A stretch of DNA of 64,000 bases from Lentzea sp. NBRC 102530 (GTDB lineage Bacteria; Actinomycetota; Actinomycetes; Mycobacteriales; Pseudonocardiaceae), in assembly GCF_030269365.1 (NCBI RefSeq), contig NZ_BSTF01000012.1, forward strand, positions 186,001-250,000. The letters are read 5' to 3'. Under the pieces are notes generated by a model, which was not told the DNA's origin, made no database searches, and saw only the letters and a list, made by a program, of their open reading frames with translations. Shown here piece after piece: positions 41,705 to 49,014 of this stretch. Both the position numbers and the translations under genes were made by a program. The first letter of the stretch is position 1. Each line of letters begins with the position of its first letter.

Positions 41705-42820
41705 TCAGGCCCCGGCCACCCGCACCTCGGACACCACCTGGCGCACCAGCACCCGCAACGCCTCGCGGTCCACCGTCGCCGGGTCGTCGGCCAGCCAGTC
41801 GCCCATCTCGTCGACGAACTGCTCCGGCGTCATCGGCGGCACCTCGTAGTCGAGGTCGTCGTCGCAGGTGACCTCGCCGGCGCGGCTCGGGTAGACGATC
41901 ACGGCGCCGCGGATCTCGAGCCACGGCAGGAGTTCTGCGAAGCGCTCGACGCTGTCGAGCAATGACGAGGAGCCGCCGCGGAACGGGTGGCCGTTGCGCC
42001 ACAGTTCGCCGTCCTCGTCGCAGTAGTAGTGGCCGGGGAGCCACGACTTCGACTCGATGAGGACCAGGCGGCGGCCGCAGAGCAGGGCGTGGTCGACGTC
42101 GGTGAAGACGGATCCGGGCCAGGCGAGGCCGTGGAAGATGCGCACGCCCGGTAGTTGCGTCATGTACTCCGTGAGCAATCCGGCGGTCAGCCGTTCGCGT
42201 CTGTTTTCACCCGGACGGCCGAAGATGGTGTTCCCGTCGTACTCGCCGGCGAACGCCCGTTCGGCCCGCGCGACGGCCAGGTAGCGGCGCACCAGTCGGA
42301 ACGCGCCGTAACCGGCGCCCGCGACGAGGGGTAGCCAGACGGCCAGCAGGAGTGGTGACAGAGGGAGCGTCAACGGGATGAGCAGGACGAACCACCCACC
42401 GATCGCGGCCGCCGCGGGGGCGTGGCCGAGGCCGGTGGCGGGGACGTAGCGGACTCGTGCGCCCAGGTCGATGCGGTTCCACCACTCCATCGAGCCCAGG
42501 TCGACTCGGGGGCGCGGTGCCATGTAGTTCGGGTCGTCGCCGAAGTCGCGCAGCCTGCCCGTGTGGCCTGTTCGGCGAGGTCGCGGGCGTGTCGCGGGGC
42601 GGACGACCGTCGTCGCGGACCTGGCCGGGCGGTCGTAGTCGGCGCGGCGGACCGGGTCCTTCAGCGTCTCGTAGGCCTCCTGGAGCAGGCGGAAGCCGCC
42701 AGACGTCCCACCCGCGTCGGGGTGCATGACCTTGGCGAGAGAGCGGTAGGCCGACTTGATCTCCGAGGCGCTGGCGCCCCGGTTGACACCGAGCAACTCG
42801 TAGTAGTCGATCCCTGGCAC
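41705..42820 (-). CDS. DnaJ-domain membrane protein with NERD-like nuclease domain
   Basis: The protein has 371 aa from ATG 42820. The J-domain covers residues ~3-66 with the Hsp70-contact motif HPD at 33-35. A Pro/Arg linker follows, then two TM segments at about 140-180 (GGWFVLLIPLTLPL, LLLAVWLPLVAGAGYGAF). The C-terminal part (~205-330) looks like a nuclease-related domain (NERD): LLTEYMTQLPGVRIFHGL, then FTDVDHALLCGRRLVLIESKSW, where D and the ESK motif match the catalytic D-ExK set. Such J-NERD fusions are seen in actinobacteria, and the function is unknown. A tRNA-like gene lies 107 bases away on the other strand. Confidence 0.82.
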   Translation of the reverse strand: MPGIDYYELLGVNRGASASEIKSAYRSLAKVMHPDAGGTSGGFRLLQEAYETLKDPVRRADYDRPARSATTVVRPATRPRPRRTGHTGRLRDFGDDPNYMAPRPRVDLGSMEWWNRIDLGARVRYVPATGLGHAPAAAAIGGWFVLLIPLTLPLSPLLLAVWLPLVAGAGYGAFRLVRRYLAVARAERAFAGEYDGNTIFGRPGENRRERLTAGLLTEYMTQLPGVRIFHGLAWPGSVFTDVDHALLCGRRLVLIESKSWLPGHYYCDEDGELWRNGHPFRGGSSSLLDSVERFAELLPWLEIRGAVIVYPSRAGEVTCDDDLDYEVPPMTPEQFVDEMGDWLADDPATVDREALRVLVRQVVSEVRVAGA

Positions 42821-42927
42821 GACACCGTCCAGTTCGAGGTTGGTCCGTGAACCTTATTGGGTCCAACACTTTCGCAGGGCATACGGCCCGGACTTCCCCG
42901 ACTAGTGTGAAGGGTGCGGTGGCGATG

Positions 42928-43000
42928 GGGCCTGTAGCGCAGTGGTCGACGCGCCCTCCGGGACGGAGGGAGAACGCCGGTTCGAATCCGGCCGGTCCCG
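42928..43000 (+). tRNA. tRNA-like gene with abnormal anticodon loop (isotype undetermined)
   Basis: Class I cloverleaf of 73 nt: acceptor GGGCCTG/CGGTCCC with one C-T mismatch and one G-T pair, TA at 8-9, D-stem GCG/CGC, G18G19 present, five-base variable loop AGAAC, T-arm GCCGG-TTCGAAT-CCGGC, discriminator G. The anticodon stem CCCTC/GAGGG closes a 7-base loop CGGGACG, so position 33 is G instead of the nearly universal U, and C32-G38 can pair. By position the anticodon would be GGA (Ser), but there is no long variable arm. It may be a degenerate or non-canonical tRNA. Confidence 0.6.
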
Positions 43001-43081
43001 CTCGGAAACGGGCTTCCGCATTCCCTCGATCCGTCCTTTGTGGACGGGGTGTGGACGCGTGAAGTGGCGCAGGATGGCGGA

Positions 43082-43486
43082 GTGGACGCACTCGAGAACC
43101 TGCGGCGCCTCTGCCTCGCCCTCCCCGAGGTGACCGAACGCCTGAGCCACGGCGAGCCCACGTGGTTCGTCCGCGGCAAGAAGACCTTCGTGACGCTGGC
43201 CGACCACCACCACGACGACCGCAGCGCGTTCTGGTGCGCCGCACACCCCGGCGTCCAGGAAACCCTCGTCGCCCAGGCGCCGGCCCGCTACTTCCGCCCG
43301 CCCTACGTCGGCCACCGCGGCTGGCTCGGCGTGTACCTGGACGTGCCCACCGACTGGGACGTCATCGCGGACCTCGTCGAGGACGCCTATCGGGTGATCG
43401 CCCCGAAGACGCTCGTCGCGCGGCTCGACGTTCGAGTTGCCGACCCGCCTGACCTGCCGCAGTCTTCCGCGCATGGCGACCTGTGA
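43082..43486 (+). CDS. MmcQ/YjbR-family protein
   Basis: The protein has 134 aa from GTG 43082; the frame opens at GTG 43040, but the family N-terminus corresponds to VDALENLRRLCLALPEVTERLSHGEPTW. Further family motifs are FVRGKKTFVTLADH and a PPYVGHRGWLGVYLD stretch. This is the CyaY-like fold of the MmcQ/YjbR family, sometimes annotated as DNA-binding, with unknown activity. It overlaps the next gene by 14 bases. Confidence 0.88.
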   Translation: MDALENLRRLCLALPEVTERLSHGEPTWFVRGKKTFVTLADHHHDDRSAFWCAAHPGVQETLVAQAPARYFRPPYVGHRGWLGVYLDVPTDWDVIADLVEDAYRVIAPKTLVARLDVRVADPPDLPQSSAHGDL

Positions 43487-43733
43487 CGTCTGTGGCAACG
43501 AGTACTGGATGGCCTTCGAGGTGCGCACCGTCGGCGGCGGCGTGCACACGTTCGACAGCTTCGAGTGCGCGATCCAACGGCTCGCGCCGCGCTGCGAGCA
43601 CTGCGACTGCCGGGTGATCGGGCACGGCGTGGAGGTGGAGGGCAAGTTCTTCTGCTGCGCCCACTGCGCGCGCTCGGGCTCGGCGGACCTCGGCGCGATG
43701 ATTCGCGACACCGTCGGCGCGCATCCGGGCTAG
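43473..43733 (+). CDS. Small Cys-rich, metallothionein-like protein
   Basis: The protein has 86 aa from ATG 43473. It has nine Cys residues: CDVCGNEYW near the N-terminus, then CAIQ, CEHCDCRVIGHGVEV and FFCCAHCA. The second half resembles the prokaryotic metallothionein pattern (CxxCxC, then YCCxxC), and the first CxxC pair could bind another Zn. It probably binds zinc or another soft metal. It is translationally linked to the MmcQ-like gene and overlaps the convergent TetR gene by 4 bases. Confidence 0.75.
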   Translation: MATCDVCGNEYWMAFEVRTVGGGVHTFDSFECAIQRLAPRCEHCDCRVIGHGVEVEGKFFCCAHCARSGSADLGAMIRDTVGAHPG

Positions 43734-44344
43734 GAGAGCACCAGGTCCAAACTCAGTGGCACGGGCGGCGGCAGAGCGTCCGTGCCACTGCGGAACGACT
43801 CCAGCAGGTACGCGACCAGCCGGCGGGACGCGGCCATCGCTGTTTCCACCGGCACGCCGGACAACCCGGCGTTGGCCAGCAGCACCAGCGTCAGGTCGTG
43901 CGGCGAGAAGTCCGCGCGCAACGAGCCGCTGTCCTTCGCGCGTTGCACCAACGCGCTGAAGTCCGCCCACGTGCGGTCACGCACCTCGGAGTGCAGTTCG
44001 GGGAACGACGCCGTGAACGCCGCGGTGAACCCACGGTCAGACGCCTGCAACAAACAAACCTTCTCGATCACGGTGGAAAAACCCCGCCACGGGTCGGGGT
44101 CCTGCAACGCCTCGTCGATGACGGCCTGGCACACCGCGAACTGCTCCGCGAAGGCCTCCATGACCAGCGATTCCTTGGTGGGAAAGCGCCGGTACAACGT
44201 CGCGACGCCGACCTGGGCGCGCCGGGCGATCGCGGCCATCGGCACCTCCAGCCCGCGTTCGGCGAACAGGTCGCGGGCGACGGCCAGCACGCGTGCCCGG
44301 TTCTCGCGGGCGTCTGCCCGCATCTGAGACGGTTCGGCGGTCAC
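43730..44344 (-). CDS. TetR-family transcriptional regulator (SbtR-like C-terminus)
   Basis: The protein has 204 aa from GTG 44344. HTH: RARVLAVARDLFAERGLEVPMAAIARRAQVGVATLYRRFPTKESL, residues ~15-62. The C-terminal domain (FSPHDLTLVLLANAGL) resembles the SbtR-type ligand domain. It diverges from the Ddn-like gene with 60 bp between starts, and a perfect 8-bp inverted repeat lies there, so it probably represses itself and that gene. Confidence 0.92.
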   Translation of the reverse strand: MTAEPSQMRADARENRARVLAVARDLFAERGLEVPMAAIARRAQVGVATLYRRFPTKESLVMEAFAEQFAVCQAVIDEALQDPDPWRGFSTVIEKVCLLQASDRGFTAAFTASFPELHSEVRDRTWADFSALVQRAKDSGSLRADFSPHDLTLVLLANAGLSGVPVETAMAASRRLVAYLLESFRSGTDALPPPVPLSLDLVLS

Positions 44345-44362
44345 TTCTTCTCACTTCGGGCC

Positions 44363-44384
44363 AAGTGGAGGGGGTTCTCCACTT
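44363..44384. promoter_or_regulatory. Operator dyad AAGTGGAG-N6-CTCCACTT
   Basis: The perfect 8-bp arms at 44363-44370 and 44377-44384 lie in the middle of the 60-bp divergent gap between tetR (44344) and the Ddn-like gene (44405). Size and position are typical for a TetR operator. Confidence 0.8.
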
Positions 44385-44404
44385 ACGAGGCTACGGTCGG
44401 AGCC

Positions 44405-44740
44405 ATGAACTTCGGAAGCCCGATCGTGAACCGCGTCAACAAGCTGGTCGTCGGCCTGCGCGACGCGCCGCTCGTCGGAAGGCTCGTGCGCAAGGGGATC
44501 ACCGTCGTGTCCTACACGGGCCGCAAGTCGGGTCGCACGTTCAGCACACCCGTTGGCTACCAACGCAAGGGTGACACCGTCGACATCAAGGTGATGATGC
44601 CGGACGCGAAGTCGTGGTGGCGCAACTTCAACGGCGAGGGTGGTCCGCTCACGCTCGAACTCGATGGCACGCAACGGACCGGACACGCGACATCGCACCG
44701 TGACGACAAGGGCCGTGTCACGGTGCGAGTGCAGCTTTAG
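44405..44740 (+). CDS. Deazaflavin (F420)-dependent nitroreductase-family protein
   Basis: The protein has 111 aa from ATG 44405. The family pattern is a basic N-terminus and SYTGRKSGRTFSTPVGYQRKGDTVDIKVMMPDAKSWWRNF, then a beta-strand region ending in KGRVTVRVQL. These are the hallmarks of the Ddn/FDOR-B type split-barrel proteins (NxxG/GRKSG motif, WWxN). It is slightly shorter than Ddn (~150 aa). It probably uses F420H2; fbiC at the other end of the window shows that the host makes F420. The substrate is unknown. The divergent TetR probably controls it. Confidence 0.88.
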   Translation: MNFGSPIVNRVNKLVVGLRDAPLVGRLVRKGITVVSYTGRKSGRTFSTPVGYQRKGDTVDIKVMMPDAKSWWRNFNGEGGPLTLELDGTQRTGHATSHRDDKGRVTVRVQL

Positions 44741-44745
44741 AAGCT

Positions 44746-45321
44746 TTAAGCGGCAAGGCGTCGACGCTCAAGCAGCGCCGCCACGAGGTACGCGCCGCCG
44801 CCCAGCACGGCCAGCACCCCGAAGAACCCGGCACCGGGCACGAACAGCGTCGCGGCGGCGACCAGCATCAGCCAGGTGCCCAGGTTGTGGTGCAGGGCGT
44901 TGCCGCGGATCGCGCCCTCGGCGATGTAGATCAGGCCGACGACGATGGTCGAGCCGGCGGGCCACAGCACGGTCTGGAGTTCGGGCTGGTCGAACACCGT
45001 GCTCAGGCCCGTCACCGCTAACGCCAGCGCGGCGAAGCCGGTGATCCAGGCCGTGCCCACGAGCTTCTCGGCTCGTCGGCGTGCCTCCGTGGCGGCTTTC
45101 TGCGCTCGCAACGACGACGACATGGCGAAGGCGGTGCCGGCGATCAGGCCGGTGGCCAGCAACGCGATCGGCAGCCACGACGGCATCAGGACCGCGCCGG
45201 ACTTCGACAGCAGCGCGGCGCCGTGGCCGAAGACGTAGGCGAACGCGAAACCCAGGTAGGCGACGCGGTTGTCGACCTCGGCGGACGCGACGGTGGTGGC
45301 GCGGACAGCGGTGGCGTTCAT
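44746..45321 (-). CDS. Membrane protein with about five TM segments
   Basis: The protein has 191 aa from ATG 45321, overlapping the TetR stop (ATGA). Hydrophobic segments lie at about 21-40, 48-66, 92-108, 118-137 and 148-178. There is a Lys/Arg-rich cytoplasmic loop, RAQKAATEARRRAEK. I do not recognise the family. It is the last gene of the oxidoreductase-TetR operon and may be part of the same stress or detoxification response. Confidence 0.75.
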   Translation of the reverse strand: MNATAVRATTVASAEVDNRVAYLGFAFAYVFGHGAALLSKSGAVLMPSWLPIALLATGLIAGTAFAMSSSLRAQKAATEARRRAEKLVGTAWITGFAALALAVTGLSTVFDQPELQTVLWPAGSTIVVGLIYIAEGAIRGNALHHNLGTWLMLVAAATLFVPGAGFFGVLAVLGGGAYLVAALLERRRLAA

Positions 45322-45791
45322 GGTGACTCCTGGCAGACGAGGGAGTGGATCAGGCGTGGTGCGATGACCGTGAACTGCGGCGAGCGGCGGATCGAGGCGC
45401 GCTGGTCGGCGAGGCCGTGCAGGCCCAGCCAGAACGTGAGGGCGCGGTCCGGGTCGGGGAGGACCCTGGTGAACAGCCGCAACGCCGCGGCGGAGAGGTC
45501 GGCCGCCCCGAACATCACGCGGTAGCGGCGGGGGTGCAGGACGGCGAAGTCGAGATAGGCGAGGCCGGCGGCGTAGACGTCGGGTGCGCCGAGAACGGCG
45601 GCTTCGAGGTCGCGGAAGGCCTCTTCGCAGACGGCGAGCAGGATCGCCGGAACGTCGGGGAACTGCTGGTAGATCGAGGAAGTCGGCACCCGGGCCGCGC
45701 GGGACACGGCCCGCAGCGTCACGGCGTGCTCCGCGTCGATCAGGGCGGTCGCCGCCGCCACGATCGCCTGGCGGCAGGCGGGCCCGGTCAC
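45318..45791 (-). CDS. TetR-family regulator with WHG-type C-terminal domain (short)
   Basis: The protein has 157 aa from GTG 45791, overlapping the dehydrogenase stop (GTGA). The HTH begins very near the N-terminus (RQAIVAAATALIDAEHAVTLRAVSRAARVPTSSIYQQFPDVPAIL). The C-terminal motifs YLDFAVLHPRRYRVMFG and FWLGLHGLADQRASIR are shared with the TetR at 46938-47576, so the two are paralogues. It is shorter than most TetR proteins. It sits inside the operon it may regulate. Confidence 0.88.
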   Translation of the reverse strand: MTGPACRQAIVAAATALIDAEHAVTLRAVSRAARVPTSSIYQQFPDVPAILLAVCEEAFRDLEAAVLGAPDVYAAGLAYLDFAVLHPRRYRVMFGAADLSAAALRLFTRVLPDPDRALTFWLGLHGLADQRASIRRSPQFTVIAPRLIHSLVCQESP

Positions 45792-46837
45792 GGCTCCGGG
45801 ACGATGACGACCTTGCCCAGTACCGTGCGCGACTCGGCCAGCGCGAGCGCCGAACCCGCCTCGGACAACGGGATGCGCGCGGCGATCTGCGCGGTCAGCA
45901 CACCGGCCTTGACCAGCTGCAACACCTGCGTGAGGTCCTCGGCGAGGCGAGCCCGGAACGCGGCGCGGCGGAAACGCTTGCCGGCCCAGAAGTTGTAGAA
46001 GCCCGCGCGCTTGCCGTTGGGCAGCAGGTTCCAGACCATCAGCTGACCGAACAGCTTGAGCACCGCCAGCGTGCCGCTGCCGGCCTCGTCCTTGGTCGCC
46101 GCCGAGCCGTAGTTGACCAGCGCGCCGCCCTGGCGCACCAACCGCCACGACTCGTGCAGGCCGGGGCCGCCGACGTGGTCGAACACGGCGTCCACGCCCT
46201 CGGGCGCCAGCTCGCGGATGCGGGCGTACATGTTCGGGTCGCGGTAGTCGACCGGAACGGCGCCGAGCGCGCGCACCGCGTCGTGGTGGCGCTCCGCCGC
46301 CGTGCCGATGACCTTGATCCCCGCGTGGCGAGCGAGTTGCACCAGCGTCGAGCCGACGCCGCCGTTCGCGCCGAGCACGACGATCGTGTCGCCGCGCTTG
46401 ACCTTCGCGGTGCGGTACAGCATCTGCCAGGCCGTGACGCCGTTGACCGCCACGGTCTCGGCGGCGGCGGAGTCCACGCCGTCCGGCACGGGGACCAGGT
46501 CGGCGGCCTCGACGATCAGGTGGCTCGCCCACGCGCCGATCTTGGTGACCACGGCGAACCGGTGCCCCCGCAGGTCGCGGTCCACGCCCGGTCCCGCGGC
46601 GACGACCGTGCCGACCAGGTCGTAACCGGGCACGAACGGGAACGGCGGCTGGTCGTAGTACTTGCCCAGGCGCATCTGCTGCTCGGCGAACGAGACGCCG
46701 GTGGCCTCCATGCGCAGGACGACCTGGCCCTCGCCCGGCGCCGGCAGGTCGCGGGTCCGGACGTGCAGGCCGTCGGTGCCGACCACGCCCGGCAGGACGA
46801 TCTCGGTGGCGCGGGTGGCGGCGGTCGTGGCGTTCAT
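45788..46837 (-). CDS. Zinc-independent MDR-superfamily oxidoreductase (quinone oxidoreductase-like)
   Basis: The protein has 349 aa from ATG 46837, 7-8 bases after GAGGAG. The N-terminal GroES-like domain has GEGQVVLRMEATGVSFAEQQMRLGKYYDQPPFPFVPGYDLVGTV without the Cys/His zinc ligands of alcohol dehydrogenases; the NAD(P)H motif is VVLGANGGVGSTLVQLARHAG. It belongs to the NADPH:quinone reductase/zeta-crystallin group. It is first in an operon with a TetR gene and a membrane protein. A dyad at 46869-46896 and a second TetR gene upstream suggest tight control, for instance by an electrophile or quinone; this is inference. Confidence 0.9.
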   Translation of the reverse strand: MNATTAATRATEIVLPGVVGTDGLHVRTRDLPAPGEGQVVLRMEATGVSFAEQQMRLGKYYDQPPFPFVPGYDLVGTVVAAGPGVDRDLRGHRFAVVTKIGAWASHLIVEAADLVPVPDGVDSAAAETVAVNGVTAWQMLYRTAKVKRGDTIVVLGANGGVGSTLVQLARHAGIKVIGTAAERHHDAVRALGAVPVDYRDPNMYARIRELAPEGVDAVFDHVGGPGLHESWRLVRQGGALVNYGSAATKDEAGSGTLAVLKLFGQLMVWNLLPNGKRAGFYNFWAGKRFRRAAFRARLAEDLTQVLQLVKAGVLTAQIAARIPLSEAGSALALAESRTVLGKVVIVPEP

Positions 46838-46868
46838 CTCGTGGCTCCTCGGTGGGGCTCCGGTTGTG

Positions 46869-46896
46869 CTTACGGACATAAGCTAACGCCCGTAAG
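46869..46896. promoter_or_regulatory. Inverted repeat CTTACGG-N14-CCGTAAG between oxidoreductase and tetR
   Basis: The arms lie at 46869-46875 and 46890-46896 in the 100-bp divergent gap. A third TTACGG half-site at 46942-46947 overlaps the start region of the divergent tetR. It is a plausible operator for one or both TetR paralogues. Confidence 0.6.
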
Positions 46897-46937
46897 TTCA
46901 CGACCGCAAGACCTAACAGCCATAAACTTTCAGGTGT

Positions 46938-47576
46938 ATGGTTACGGCCGTGACGAACACGGAACCACGCAGGCGCAACCGCCGGGGCGAGGGCGGGAAA
47001 CTGCGGGACGAGATCATCGCGGCGGCCGTCGCGCTGCTGGACGAGGGCGGCGACGAACGCGCGGTCACCCTCCGCTCGGTCGCGCGCAAGGCGGGCATCG
47101 CGGCCCCGTCGATCTACCCGCACTTCGCCGACCAGCCGTCGATCATGCTGGCCGTCGTGCAGCAGGAGATGGACGCGCTCACCGCGGCACTGAAGGAAGC
47201 CGGCGACAACGCACCGCAAGGCGCGCGCGCTCGGCTGTTCGCGGTCTGCAACGCCTATCTGGACTTCGCGCGCGTGCACCCGCAGCGCTACCGGATCATG
47301 TTCGGCGGCCTGTGGACGCCGTCGACCGAGGACACCTCGATCACCGACGCCGACCTCGACGCGTTGGGCGTGGAGGCGTTCACGCTGCTGGTGGAAGTGT
47401 TGGGCGCGTGCGTAGAAGAAGGCATCGCGCACGGCAGTGACGACCTCTACGGCGACGCCGTGGCGTTGTGGCTGGGCCTGCACGGCCTCGCGCACCAACG
47501 GGCCGTGGTGCGCAAGATGCCCGGACCTGCCGACGTCGGTGACCGGCTGATCAGGGCACTCGCGCACCTCAAGTAG
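46938..47576 (+). CDS. TetR-family regulator with WHG-type C-terminal domain
   Basis: The protein has 212 aa from ATG 46938; GTG 46950 is an alternative start. The N-terminal arm is Arg-rich (EPRRRNRRGEGGKL). HTH: RDEIIAAAVALLDEGGDERAVTLRSVARKAGIAAPSIYPHFADQPSIM. The C-terminal domain has YLDFARVHPQRYRIMFG and LWLGLHGLAHQRAVVR, matching the WHG-type TetR C-terminal family and the paralogue at 45318-45791. It diverges from the oxidoreductase operon and ends one base before the convergent PRPP-synthetase stop. Confidence 0.92.
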   Translation: MVTAVTNTEPRRRNRRGEGGKLRDEIIAAAVALLDEGGDERAVTLRSVARKAGIAAPSIYPHFADQPSIMLAVVQQEMDALTAALKEAGDNAPQGARARLFAVCNAYLDFARVHPQRYRIMFGGLWTPSTEDTSITDADLDALGVEAFTLLVEVLGACVEEGIAHGSDDLYGDAVALWLGLHGLAHQRAVVRKMPGPADVGDRLIRALAHLK

Positions 47577-48521
47577 TTACGGGGCCTCGAACAGGGTCGA
47601 CACCGACTCGCCGACGTTGATCCGCCGCATCGCCTCGGCCATCGCCGGCGCGATCGACAGCACCTTCAGCTTCGGCACGGCCTTCTCGTCGGGGATCGGC
47701 ACGGTGTTGGTCGCGACGATCTCCAGCACGTCGTCGAACGCCTGCAACCGGTCGAGCGCCCCGGACGAGAACAGCCCGTGCGTGCACGCGACCCGGATCG
47801 ACCCGGCGCCGCGTTCCCGCAGCTTGTCCAGCAGTTCGATCACCGTCGAGCCCTTGGCGATCTCGTCGTCCAGCACGATCACGTCGCGTCCCGCCACGTC
47901 ACCGATGACCGTCGAGATCTGCACCTTGTCGTCGGCGAACCGCTGCTTGGCGCCGGCCGCGACCGGCAGCCCGAGGATGCGCGCGAAGTGCGCGGCCTCC
48001 TTGGCGTTGCCGAGGTCCGGCGACACCACGACGGTGTTCGACAGGTCGTGCCGCGAGAAGTGCGCGGCCAGTTCGCGCAACGCGTGCAGGTGGTCGACGG
48101 GCACCGAGAAGAACCCGTGCACCTGCGGCGAGTGCAACGTCATCGCGAGCACCCGCGAGGCGCCCGCGGCCACCATCAGGTCGGCGACCAGGCGGCCGCC
48201 GATCGAGATCCGGGGCGCGTCCTTCTTGTCCGACCGCGCGTACGCGTAGTGCGGCAGGACGACGGTCGTGCGCGCGGCGGAGGCGCCGCGGGCGGCGTCG
48301 AGCATCAGCAGGAGTTCGACGAGGTGTTCCTGCACCGGCGGCACGAGCGGCTGGATCAGGAACACGTCCCGCTCACGGCAGTTCGCCTGCAACTGCACCT
48401 CGAGGCAGTCGTTGGCGAAGCGCGTCAGCCGGCTGGGGGAGAGCTCGACGCCGAGGTGACCACAGATCTCGGCGGCGAGTGAGGGATGGGCAGAACCACT
48501 GAAGACAGCGATGTCACGCAC
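47577..48521 (-). CDS. Ribose-phosphate pyrophosphokinase-like protein with variant PRPP loop
   Basis: The protein has 314 aa, the usual Prs length, from GTG 48521. Prs motifs: SGSAHPSLAAEI, FANDCLEVQLQANCRERDVFLIQ, YAYARSDKKDAPRISIGGRLVADLM, TLHSPQVHGFFSVPVDHL and SPDLGNAKEA. The ribose-phosphate loop reads VLDDEIAKGST, whereas class I enzymes have DDMIDTAGT, so the second conserved Asp and the following residues differ. Catalysis may be retained, but substrate or regulation may be altered. The housekeeping prs is normally next to glmU, which is not here, so this is probably a second copy. It lies 10 bases after the unknown gene that follows the PHP gene. Confidence 0.85.
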   Translation of the reverse strand: MRDIAVFSGSAHPSLAAEICGHLGVELSPSRLTRFANDCLEVQLQANCRERDVFLIQPLVPPVQEHLVELLLMLDAARGASAARTTVVLPHYAYARSDKKDAPRISIGGRLVADLMVAAGASRVLAMTLHSPQVHGFFSVPVDHLHALRELAAHFSRHDLSNTVVVSPDLGNAKEAAHFARILGLPVAAGAKQRFADDKVQISTVIGDVAGRDVIVLDDEIAKGSTVIELLDKLRERGAGSIRVACTHGLFSSGALDRLQAFDDVLEIVATNTVPIPDEKAVPKLKVLSIAPAMAEAMRRINVGESVSTLFEAP

Positions 48522-48531
48522 GCCCGCGAAC

Positions 48532-49014
48532 TTAGTCGATGACCAGCACCAACTTGCCGTCCCGGAAGAACGGCGTGAGGTTCCCGCGCGTGTCGACGGT
48601 GTGGGTTCCGCGCGGCAGAACGGCTTCTATGGCCGTGAACGCGAGGATGTCCGACACGCCGTGACGGCCGCGCAACGACCGTTGGCCCTGATAGCGAAGA
48701 GCGCGCCCCTCGCGGCGGTACTGGTGTGCCTCAGCAGCAGTGGAGGCACCTACTCGCAGCGTCTCCGGGCCTACCTGACGGGCTGAGGACGCACCGCGCA
48801 CGGCGACGCCGAAACCCTGTGCGACCAGTGAGTTCACCACTGCGTCGGACGGGGGGACCGGCAGCAGGAAGGACATCGCGTAGTGGCCCTCGACCTCGTG
48901 CACCACGACCGTTCGGGCCGTGGTCAGCACGGTGTCGTGCAGCTCGATCGCGATCTTCTCCGCTTCCCAGCGGTTCTCGTAGCCGGCGTCGATGCCGACG
49001 AAGGTGCTGGTCAC
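48532..49014 (-). CDS. Protein of unknown function, coupled to the PHP-domain gene
   Basis: The protein has 160 aa from GTG 49014, overlapping the PHP gene stop (GTGA). It begins MTSTFVGIDAGYENRW and contains HEVEGHYAMSFLLPVPPSD, TLRVGASTAAEAHQY, then DILAFTAIEAVLPRGTHTV; it is mixed alpha/beta without signal peptide or TM segment. I do not recognise the family. Context: downstream of a Tat-exported PHP protein and upstream of a Prs-like gene. Confidence 0.65.
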   Translation of the reverse strand: MTSTFVGIDAGYENRWEAEKIAIELHDTVLTTARTVVVHEVEGHYAMSFLLPVPPSDAVVNSLVAQGFGVAVRGASSARQVGPETLRVGASTAAEAHQYRREGRALRYQGQRSLRGRHGVSDILAFTAIEAVLPRGTHTVDTRGNLTPFFRDGKLVLVID

